This document shows positions 7,381-13,479 of a stretch of 16,453 nucleotides of DNA, piece by piece. Position 1 is the stretch's first letter. Each line of letters opens with the position of its first letter. Made by a program: the position numbers and the translations under genes. The notes under the pieces are model-generated. The model made no database searches. It worked only from the letters and a program-made list of their open reading frames with translations, and had not been told where the DNA came from. The stretch is from Chloroflexota bacterium (GTDB taxonomy: Bacteria > Chloroflexota > Limnocylindria > Limnocylindrales > CSP1-4), in NCBI GenBank assembly GCA_003158495.1, contig PMJT01000183.1, positions 7,557 to 24,009 of the forward strand, read 5' to 3'.

Positions 7381-8427
7381 TCACGGTGTTCGCTCTGCGG
7401 CCGTGACGACCTCCGCGATCTGGTCCATGTCGCCTGCCTCGTAGCGCTGATCGCAGGGCAGCGTCAGGATTTCGGCGGCCAGGGCAAGGCTCCCGGTGAA
7501 GACTTCCGGAACCAACCCCTCGATCGGCCAATGGGTCGGCGCGAAGATCTCATTGGCGAACAGAGCCTGCCGGACCCGGTCCCTCCGGCGCAGGCGCACC
7601 GGGAAACCCAGCGGTACCACGCCGTCGGCGAGAGCGGGCAGCACGGCCCGATCGTGCAGCTGCGACAGCAGACGCCCGTAGTTGGACCGACGGCGCTCGG
7701 CGACCTCGGCGAAGTCGATCGCGGTCAACAGGTCGGCGGACAGCTCACTCATCGCATAGTGACCATCCGGGACTCCACTTTCCGCCCGGCGGAATGACTC
7801 GAACCAGCTGCGGTCGGCCGACCCGCGGTCGTAGGCGGCACGCCGCGTCGCCGCTTCGAGGGCGAGGCGCCACCACGAATCCGGAGGCGCGGCTGTTGGC
7901 TGCGGGAGCGGCGCCGTTCCGGCCGCCAGGCACAGGACTCCGCCGTCCACGACGCCCACGAACTTGCGGGGGCTGAACACGACGGCGTCGGCGCGCGCCC
8001 CTGCCCCGGCTGTGAGCAACGCCTGGCTGGCGTCCTCGAGGACAAAGGCGCCCCGACCACGGGCTGCGGTGATGAACGCCTCCGGCGCAGGAAACCCGAA
8101 GTAGTCGATCGCCACGACCACGTCACCGGTCCCCACGTGCTCGAGCCAGGTCAGGTCGGCCGGTCGCAAGTCGGCCCCGATCGGATACCAGTGGACCCGA
8201 GCGCGACTTGCCACGACATCGAGCAGGGCGGCACAGAGGAACGACGGCAGCCAGACCTTGTGCGGACGGTGCGTTTCGAGGACCAGTGCGATGGCCGACC
8301 TCGCGCTCACGGTCAGAACGGCCGATCCGCCGAGGAATGCCGGTCTCGGCCGGCCGGAGGCTGCGCCCGCCGGGTTGAGGCGAGCCTCGGCCAGGCCGAA
8401 CAAGCCGCCGATCAGGCGCCCGGTCAC
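7381..8427 (-). CDS. DegT/DnrJ/EryC1-like PLP-dependent aminotransferase (divergent)
   Basis: The protein (348 residues) has the fold signature of DegT/DnrJ/EryC1 sugar aminotransferases, which use pyridoxal phosphate to put an amino group on a nucleotide sugar. The PLP-contacting EDASQ motif (D132) and the Schiff-base lysine K155 in VFSPRKFVGVVDGG can be seen, and the order and spacing agree with the family. It is less typical than its downstream partner gene: the usual GEGG after the lysine is VDGG, and the N-terminal region is weakly conserved. It begins with GTG and lacks a clear ribosome binding site, and it is 9 bp after the preceding aminotransferase, so coupling is likely. It almost touches the following acyltransferase gene, a pairing that suggests one makes the amine the other acylates. 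Whether it is a 3- or 4-aminotransferase or a non-sugar enzyme cannot be told. Confidence 0.82.
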   Translation of the reverse strand: MTGRLIGGLFGLAEARLNPAGAASGRPRPAFLGGSAVLTVSARSAIALVLETHRPHKVWLPSFLCAALLDVVASRARVHWYPIGADLRPADLTWLEHVGTGDVVVAIDYFGFPAPEAFITAARGRGAFVLEDASQALLTAGAGARADAVVFSPRKFVGVVDGGVLCLAAGTAPLPQPTAAPPDSWWRLALEAATRRAAYDRGSADRSWFESFRRAESGVPDGHYAMSELSADLLTAIDFAEVAERRRSNYGRLLSQLHDRAVLPALADGVVPLGFPVRLRRRDRVRQALFANEIFAPTHWPIEGLVPEVFTGSLALAAEILTLPCDQRYEAGDMDQIAEVVTAAERTP

Positions 8428-8436
8428 GAGAGGGCG

Positions 8437-9627
8437 TCAGGCGGCATGGACGGGCAGGTGCTGGACGTCGACCCCGTCGCGTCGCCTCGAACGCGTCGCC
8501 GCAGGCCGCCCCATCGCCTTCTCGACGATCGAGCACACGAGCCCGCGCTCGTCATCGGTCAGCTCTTCGAAGAGCGGCAGGCAGAGGATACGGGCATACA
8601 CGGATTCGGTGACCGGCAGCAAGTTGTCGGCGAACGAACGATAGGCAGGCATGGTGTGACACGGGTGGAAGTAGCGCTTTGTCTGGATACCGGCAGCTGT
8701 GAGTGCCAGCTCTACTCGATTCCGCGTCGTCGAGTCCGCAAACAGCACCGCCAGGTCCTTGAACGTACTCCGATCCCCGGGCGCCACTCGCTGGAATGAG
8801 AGCCCCGGCAGCGAACCCAACGTCTGCCGGTAGCCGGCGACGTGCCGTTGCCTGGTGGCCAGTGCTTCCTCGATGCGCACCATCGTCAGGAGGCCGAGCG
8901 CGGCGTGCATCTCGGAGAGCTTTCCGTTCAGCCCCACGTACCGGGAAACGTAGTCGCTCTGGAAACCGTAGGCGCGCAGGTACCGGATCCTCTCGGCCAG
9001 TTCCGGATCGTTGGTGACGACCATTCCGCCCTCGCCCGAGGTGACCGGCTTCGTGCCGGACAGGCTGAAGATCTCCATCGCCCCAAAGGTGCCGACGTGC
9101 CTGCCGTCGTGGAGCGATCCATAGCCGTGCGCGGCGTCGAACAGGAGCGGAACGCCGGCCTCCGCGGCCAGCGCACCAAGAGTGTCCACGTCGGCCGGGT
9201 TGCCGAAGACGTGTGTGGCCACGATGGCGCCGGCGCCGTCAAGGCGCTCGCGCACCCGCGCCGGATCGAGGTTCAGCGTCTCAGATTCGATGTCGGTCAG
9301 GACTGGACGGAGTCCGTTCCAGAGGATGGCATTGACCGTGGAGTTGAACGTGAACGACGGGACGATGACGCGGCTGCCCGGAGCCAGGTCCAGCGCCCGG
9401 ATTGCCAGAATCAATGCGACGTCGCCGCTGGACGCGGACAGGAGATACTCCGAGCCGAGGTAGGACCGGCTCTGCTCTTCGAGTTCCTCGGCCAGTGGTC
9501 CGAAGTTGGACAGCATCCGGCTCGCCCAGATCCGCTCCAGCAGGCGCGTGTAATCGGCCAGCGGGGGCAACCGGGGCCGGGTGATCGGGATCAGGTAGCC
9601 GGCTGCTGGAGCCTTCCGGGTGGTCAT
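8437..9627 (-). CDS. DegT/DnrJ/EryC1 family sugar-nucleotide aminotransferase
   Basis: A 396-residue PLP-dependent aminotransferase of the DegT/DnrJ/EryC1/StrS family, which aminate keto-sugar nucleotides such as dTDP- or GDP-4-keto-6-deoxysugars. Motifs seen are the phosphate-binding SASSGDVAL (64-72, usually SGTxAL), IVPSFTFNSTVNAI (88-101), LLFDAAHGYGS with the PLP aspartate D164 (161-171), and FSLSGTKPVTSGEGG with the Schiff-base lysine K193 (187-201). The C-terminal domain (about 250-375) contains YFHPCHTMPAY (337-347), as in family members. A basic, Arg-rich tail ends the protein. Its ATG overlaps the methyltransferase stop (ATGA). No dehydratase that would supply its keto-sugar is in the window, so the substrate must be made elsewhere. 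Family confidence is high; sugar position and identity are unknown. Confidence 0.92.
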   Translation of the reverse strand: MTTRKAPAAGYLIPITRPRLPPLADYTRLLERIWASRMLSNFGPLAEELEEQSRSYLGSEYLLSASSGDVALILAIRALDLAPGSRVIVPSFTFNSTVNAILWNGLRPVLTDIESETLNLDPARVRERLDGAGAIVATHVFGNPADVDTLGALAAEAGVPLLFDAAHGYGSLHDGRHVGTFGAMEIFSLSGTKPVTSGEGGMVVTNDPELAERIRYLRAYGFQSDYVSRYVGLNGKLSEMHAALGLLTMVRIEEALATRQRHVAGYRQTLGSLPGLSFQRVAPGDRSTFKDLAVLFADSTTRNRVELALTAAGIQTKRYFHPCHTMPAYRSFADNLLPVTESVYARILCLPLFEELTDDERGLVCSIVEKAMGRPAATRSRRRDGVDVQHLPVHAA

Positions 9628-10262
9628 TTCACGACCTCGACGATCAGGTCCGTCTCGGGCCTGGTCTCGAGGCCCTTGAGGTCAGGATGGGACGATTCGC
9701 CGCTCGCGACGCGCCGGACATCGGCGAAGCCGGCCTGCCAAAGCCGCAGGCGGAGTTCGGTCTCGTCGTAGAGGTAGAGATGCTCCCAGCCTCGGAAGGA
9801 AGTGTTGATGAGCGCGACAGGCGTGTCGATCCAGTCGAAGTTTCGGTCCTTGATCCATGCCTGGTCGCGCCAGTCCGGGGCGGCGTAGCGCTGCACTATC
9901 CGTTGGAGGTCTGGCACGCCGACCCTCATCGTGCCGCCTGGTCGAAGAACCCGATAGGCCTCGGCCATGAGTAGCTTGCCGTCGGACAGGCACATGTGCT
10001 CGAGCATGTGCTCGGTATGTATGAGATCGACGCAAGCATCCGGAAACGGGAGACCGAAGCGCAGGTCCAGCTGCAGGTCCGGGCCGTCGTCCACGTCGAT
10101 GTTCACCCAGCCTGGTAGCCGCACAGTGCCGCAACCGAGATGAAGCCGCAGCGGAGGGTTGTCGAGAAACTGGCGTGCGGCAGCATACGTAGCCGTTACG
10201 TAGCTCGCGACGGTCTCCTGCGGCACGGATGCGGCAGTGGGCAGGTTGAGTTCGTAGGCCAT
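9624..10262 (-). CDS. SAM-dependent methyltransferase (class I)
   Basis: A 212-residue class I methyltransferase of the type common in polysaccharide clusters (COG4627-like). The SAM-binding motif I is LHLGCG (40-45), followed by WVNIDVDDGPDLQLDLR at 52-68, the LPFPDACVDLIHTEHMLEHM region at 71-90 where the acidic turn and EH pair are typical, and YRVLRPGGTMRVGVPDL at 103-119. It has no membrane segment. The acceptor is unknown; an O- or N-methylation of the sugar handled by the neighbours is plausible. I chose the ATG at 10262 because a GGAGG ribosome binding site (plus-strand 10270-10274) lies 7 nt before it; the frame continues upstream into the glycosyltransferase gene without family similarity. 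It is 16 bp after the glycosyltransferase and overlaps the aminotransferase start by 4 nt, so it is internal to the operon. Confidence 0.88.
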   Translation of the reverse strand: MAYELNLPTAASVPQETVASYVTATYAAARQFLDNPPLRLHLGCGTVRLPGWVNIDVDDGPDLQLDLRFGLPFPDACVDLIHTEHMLEHMCLSDGKLLMAEAYRVLRPGGTMRVGVPDLQRIVQRYAAPDWRDQAWIKDRNFDWIDTPVALINTSFRGWEHLYLYDETELRLRLWQAGFADVRRVASGESSHPDLKGLETRPETDLIVEVVK

Positions 10263-10278
10263 GAGAATGCCTCCGGGG

Positions 10279-12360
10279 TCAGGCGGCCGTGAGCCGGTGC
10301 CGCGCTTCCAGGTAGTGGCGGTAGACGACGTACTCGACGTTGCCCATCCGGACGCCCGCTTCGAACATGCGGCGCCACAGGTTCCAGTCTCCCGGCTCCA
10401 CCAGGCGCCAGGCTTCGGGGTCGTAGTGGAAGTACTTGAGCTCGGCGGCGTACAGGACCGAGCCGTGGCAGAGGCCGCCCTGGCGCGGTGGCCACGAACC
10501 GACGACATCCCATGATCCGTCGCCGCGCTCCATGAGCGATTGCCCGTAAACGAGCTCCAGCCGGTGCTCTATCGCGACCGCGAGGAGCACGGCCACGTGG
10601 TCCGGGGTGAATTCATCGTCGTCGTCCAGTGGAGCGATCCACGCTCCACGCGCCAGGTCGAGAGCGCGGTTCACGGCGGCCGTGCCGGCCACCTGCCAGC
10701 GCCGCTCCGGGTCGGACGGATAAGCCACCCTTGGGATGTCTTCGAACCGGAGCCTCGGGTCGACGACCGACTTGACGGCCTCGACCGTCTCGGGCGTGGC
10801 CCCATCGCCGACGACGAGGATCTCGATGTTGTCGTAGGTCTGGGCCCGGGCCGATCGTATGGCCCGCTCGACCACGAGCGGACCACGGTTGTATGTGGGG
10901 ATGCGGATCGTCACGAGCGGGTGATCGGCCGACGCGTCGGGCCAGCAGACGTCGCGATCGCCGCGCAGCCGGGCCAGGTCGTCCTTCTCCTCGACCGCGC
11001 GGGCCCGAGTCAACCGGCGATGGGCGAGGTTCGACCGGGCCTCGGACTCGACAGCAAGCTCACGCTCCGCGGCTGCTGGTCCGGCCAGACCGGGCACGAC
11101 GGTACGGATCGCGCCGCGGCCCGCATGCTCGGCGGCCCAGCGGAAGGCATCGGCCCATTCGGTGGCGCGATTGCGGGCGTCGTATTCGGCCAGGACGCGC
11201 TCGCGAGCTCGGCCGGCCAGTTCCTCCCTGAGCGAAGCCGAGGCCGCCAGCCGGCGTACCCCGGAGCGCCATTCCGCCCGGTTGCGGGCGAGCAGCCCGT
11301 CGACGCCGTCCCTGATGACGTCGTATGGGCCGCCGCCCATCGTTCGCGAGGCAATCGTGGCGGCACCGGCCAGCGAGTATTCGAGCCAGTGGAGCTCTGA
11401 GTGGCTGCGGCTGAAGTCGTCTTGACCGACGGGAGCGAGGCCGATTGCGGGCCGCGCAGCCACGAGGCGGCGGATGAAGCCACGGACATCCTTGTCATAG
11501 GGCAGGGCTTCGTCGACGATGGCCCGAACCGCCGGATCGTCCGACCCGAGCCAGGTGCGCGGAGCTCCGGTGGCCCGGGCGGTTTCGTCGACCGCGTCCC
11601 GACAGATGGCGTAGTCGCGTACCCGGGCGCTGACGCCGTAGTAGAGGAACGAGAGCGGCCTGGGTTCGGCGGTCCGGTCTCCGACGGCGCCGAGCAAGGT
11701 TTCGTTCGGAGGCTCCTGATACCACTCCGGGATCACGGCGTTGCGGATCACCCGTACTGCCGAGTTGTAGCGGCGCATGCGGCCCGCGAGCGTCGGCGTC
11801 GTTACAGTCACCACGTCTGCCCTGCGGGCGAACCGCTCGATGATGTCCAGGTCGCCCTGGATGCGGCGGTAGAACCCGAGCCACGGCTGCGGCGACAGGA
11901 GGTCGTCGTCGAGTTCGTACACGAGCGCCCGGCCCCGAAGGACCGCGGGATCCCGCTCGATCGAGGCCAGAAGCGACCGGATCACCCGATCGCGGGCAAC
12001 GGGCGAATGTGCCGCCGTGCGGGAGTGGGCGGCAAGTGTCGCGCCATCGGGCGCGGCGAAGTCGCAGTCGTCGCAGGCATGGACCGTCCCATACCAGCGC
12101 CGGAAGACCAGCACATCGGCCCATTCGATCGGCGAAAGGTCGACCGTGGCCACGCCGTCGCGAACGGCGTCGTCCAGGCGGTCGGCGTATTGGGGCGGCA
12201 CCTGGACGGCGTAGTCGTTGAAGTCGCCCCAGGTCCGGAGGTCGATACCGCGCCCGGCGAGGAGATCGCGGTACACGCCGAGACGAACCCAGTCGCACGC
12301 GCCGGCGTCGATCGAGCCATAGACAAGCACACGCAATGTTTCGCCCATTTGGCGGATCAT
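10279..12360 (-). CDS. Two-domain glycosyltransferase (GT4/CgeB-like plus GT2) with a C2H2 zinc-finger-like insertion
   Basis: This 693-residue cytoplasmic protein appears to carry two glycosyltransferase modules. Residues about 9-410 look like a GT-B fold (GT4/CgeB-like): ELDDDLL at 149-155, VVTVTTPTLAGRM at 183-195, and the nucleotide-sugar region HSELHWLEYSLAGAATIAS at 320-338 followed by YDVIRDGVDGLL at 346-357. Residues about 480-690 are a GT2 module: VTIRIPTYNR (483-492), ILVVGDG (514-520) and the metal-binding DDDDEF (579-584). A linker rich in Arg, Ala and Glu joins them. Within the first module, residues 96-118 fit C-X2-C-X12-H-X5-H with F101 and L109, as in classical C2H2 zinc fingers. 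It is first in a six-gene operon next to flagellar genes, so it may build a two-sugar unit on flagellin or a surface glycan. The start lacks a clear ribosome binding site; M5 (12348) is an alternative. Confidence 0.88.
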   Translation of the reverse strand: MIRQMGETLRVLVYGSIDAGACDWVRLGVYRDLLAGRGIDLRTWGDFNDYAVQVPPQYADRLDDAVRDGVATVDLSPIEWADVLVFRRWYGTVHACDDCDFAAPDGATLAAHSRTAAHSPVARDRVIRSLLASIERDPAVLRGRALVYELDDDLLSPQPWLGFYRRIQGDLDIIERFARRADVVTVTTPTLAGRMRRYNSAVRVIRNAVIPEWYQEPPNETLLGAVGDRTAEPRPLSFLYYGVSARVRDYAICRDAVDETARATGAPRTWLGSDDPAVRAIVDEALPYDKDVRGFIRRLVAARPAIGLAPVGQDDFSRSHSELHWLEYSLAGAATIASRTMGGGPYDVIRDGVDGLLARNRAEWRSGVRRLAASASLREELAGRARERVLAEYDARNRATEWADAFRWAAEHAGRGAIRTVVPGLAGPAAAERELAVESEARSNLAHRRLTRARAVEEKDDLARLRGDRDVCWPDASADHPLVTIRIPTYNRGPLVVERAIRSARAQTYDNIEILVVGDGATPETVEAVKSVVDPRLRFEDIPRVAYPSDPERRWQVAGTAAVNRALDLARGAWIAPLDDDDEFTPDHVAVLLAVAIEHRLELVYGQSLMERGDGSWDVVGSWPPRQGGLCHGSVLYAAELKYFHYDPEAWRLVEPGDWNLWRRMFEAGVRMGNVEYVVYRHYLEARHRLTAA

Positions 12361-12392
12361 CGGATCGACGGAACGGCCCGAGAAGGAGCCAT

Positions 12393-12418
12393 AGGAGGCC
12401 CCGATTCGGGGAGGTCCT
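12393..12418. repeat. Interrupted inverted repeat upstream of the glycosyltransferase operon
   Basis: Nested arms CCCCGA-T-TCGGGG (12399-12411) and outer AGGA/TCCT (12393-12396, 12415-12418) form an imperfect palindrome in the 167-bp gap between the small helical protein gene and the glycosyltransferase gene. It could be a terminator of the flagellar operon or an operator of the sugar operon; there is no T tract. I saw no sigma28 or sigma70 promoter in this gap. Confidence 0.3.
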
Positions 12419-12527
12419 GATCTCCTAGTGGTCGGCTGATGGCCCCGACTGAGGCACCCCCGATGATCGCGAGCGGGCTCCGGCGGACGGGCGAGTAACC
12501 GAAGCCGTCACGCCGACGTCGCGAACG

Positions 12528-12773
12528 TCAGTTGCTTACCGGACGCTCGGCGCCGTCGAGGGCGCGAACGATGCGCTCGTCGTTGAGGAGTCGCAGTTCG
12601 CGCCGGATCTGCTCGAGCTGACATTGGAGCGAGATCAGCAGCTCGCGGTCGTCGATGAGTATCCGTTCGAGGCGGTGCTGGATGCCCCGCACCGAGTGCG
12701 GGCCCAGGGCCGCGCCGAGTGTCTCCGCCGCGACGGCGCGCTCCATCGTGGTCTGCCGTGACGCCGGCATCAT
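12528..12773 (-). CDS. Small helical protein downstream of fliS (possible FliT/flagellar chaperone-like)
   Basis: I do not recognise this 81-residue protein by sequence. Residues about 28-72 are predicted from composition to be a long amphipathic helix or coiled coil rich in Leu, Ile, Arg and Glu, interrupted by few helix breakers; the N-terminus is Ala-rich. There is no membrane segment or signal peptide. Its ATG overlaps the fliS stop codon (ATGA), so it is translationally coupled to fliS and almost certainly made with it. In many bacteria the gene after fliD-fliS is fliT, a small helical export chaperone for FliD, so a similar job is a reasonable guess from position and size. A second ATG (12770) directly follows the first. 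The gene is likely real because of the coupling, but its function is open. Confidence 0.65.
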   Translation of the reverse strand: MMPASRQTTMERAVAAETLGAALGPHSVRGIQHRLERILIDDRELLISLQCQLEQIRRELRLLNDERIVRALDGAERPVSN

Positions 12774-13255
12774 CGTCGTGCTCCTCCGGCTGCGTATGCC
12801 CCAGCGGCGGCGTAGGCCCCCGCTGCGACCGGCGGGGCGACCGGCCGGCGACTGGTCACGATCTCCTCGGGAGAGTCGACCAGGCCCGAGGCCGGGCGCG
12901 TGGCGAGTTCCTGCCAGGCCTCGAGAAGACCGCGCAGGACGTGCAGGGCTTCCTCGGTCGGCTTGGGTTCCTTGGCCAGGTTTCCGGCCGAAAGGCGCCG
13001 AAGCACGAAGTCGTAGAGAGCGTCGAGCTGCGTGGCGATCGGACCGGCCGTGAGGTCCAGCGAGCCGCGCAACGCCGTCACGATCTCCTGGCAGCGGATC
13101 GACGCGCGGTGAGCCTGCTCGATGTCGTGCCGCTCGAGGAACGCCAGGTGCTGCGCACCAAAGCGGATCGCCCCCTGGTAGAGAAGGACGATCTGGCCGG
13201 CGCGGCTGGCGCTGACCACCTGGGCGGTTCGGTAGGCTGCAGTTGGATCGAGCAT
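12770..13255 (-). CDS. fliS: Flagellar export chaperone FliS
   Basis: FliS binds the C-terminus of unexported flagellin in the cytoplasm and keeps it from polymerising early. The 161-residue protein has the family layout: AYRTAQVVSASRAGQIVLLYQGAIRF at 7-32 (a continuous N-terminal motif, written here whole only by position beyond residue 26), the helices around 45-70, and LDALYDFVLRRLSAGNL at 77-93, which matches the LYdyvnrrLxxAN signature. EAWQEL (112-117) is the usual C-terminal helix. Beyond residue about 120 there is an extra tail of some 40 residues rich in Pro, Ala and Gly, with the near repeat AGAYAAAGAYAAGG; typical FliS is about 125-135 residues. A sigma28-like promoter lies 59-86 bp upstream. 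The stop overlaps the start of the following small gene. No strong ribosome binding site is seen. Confidence 0.93.
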   Translation of the reverse strand: MLDPTAAYRTAQVVSASRAGQIVLLYQGAIRFGAQHLAFLERHDIEQAHRASIRCQEIVTALRGSLDLTAGPIATQLDALYDFVLRRLSAGNLAKEPKPTEEALHVLRGLLEAWQELATRPASGLVDSPEEIVTSRRPVAPPVAAGAYAAAGAYAAGGARR

Positions 13256-13313
13256 GGAGCGTGGCCTCGTGACTCTCGGTTGGAAGACCAGCCGTACGGC
13301 CGTTCCACCTTAG

Positions 13314-13341
13314 TTATCGGCGCCAAGTGGTTTTGTCTTGA
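13314..13341 (-). promoter_or_regulatory. Flagellar sigma28/sigmaD-type promoter for fliS
   Basis: On the minus strand, TCAA (13338-13341) and GCCGATAA (13314-13321) are separated by 16 nt. The -10 element is a perfect match to the sigma28 consensus and the spacing is within the 14-16 nt known for sigmaD. Transcription would start near 13307, leaving a leader of about 50 nt before fliS. It lies between the end of fliD and fliS, so fliS has its own late promoter. Confidence 0.75.
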
Positions 13342-13355
13342 CCGTTCGTCGCCAC

Positions 13356-13376
13356 CCGGCACCACCTGGCTGCCGG
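13356..13376. terminator. Possible hairpin between fliD and the fliS promoter
   Basis: CCGGCA (13356-13361) pairs with TGCCGG (13371-13376) across a 9-nt loop in which CCA and TGG can also pair. It lies about 100 bp after the fliD stop and just before the fliS promoter, where a terminator would be expected, but no T tract follows. Confidence 0.25.
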
Positions 13377-13479
13377 CCGGCCTCGTGCGCCACGCAGCCC
13401 GAAGGCGCAGAGGGACGCGAACGACCACGACATGAGATTGGCTGGTTGAAGTCGCGAAACCGCCCGACCAGGTGCCGGA

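Noticed and set aside
6044..7444. A 466-codon plus-strand frame opposite the formyltransferase and acyltransferase genes
   Set aside because: Rich in Arg/Pro/Gly with no motif; it is the complement of two well-supported genes.
7379..7531. N-terminal extension of the acyltransferase to 7531
   Set aside because: The added residues are Arg/Gly-rich and overlap the aminotransferase C-terminus; starts at the junction fit better.
9624..10508. A longer methyltransferase with an upstream extension to 10508
   Set aside because: The extra 82 residues lie inside the glycosyltransferase gene and look like frame-shifted sequence; the GGAGG site supports the start at 10262.
10540..12420. Long plus-strand open frames (10540-11400 and 11401-12420) opposite the glycosyltransferase
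   Set aside because: No recognisable domain and low-complexity composition; the minus-strand glycosyltransferase motifs explain the region.
12515..12529. GACGT/ACGTC inverted repeat at the end of the small gene after fliS
   Set aside because: Five-bp arms partly within the stop codon; not distinguishable from chance.
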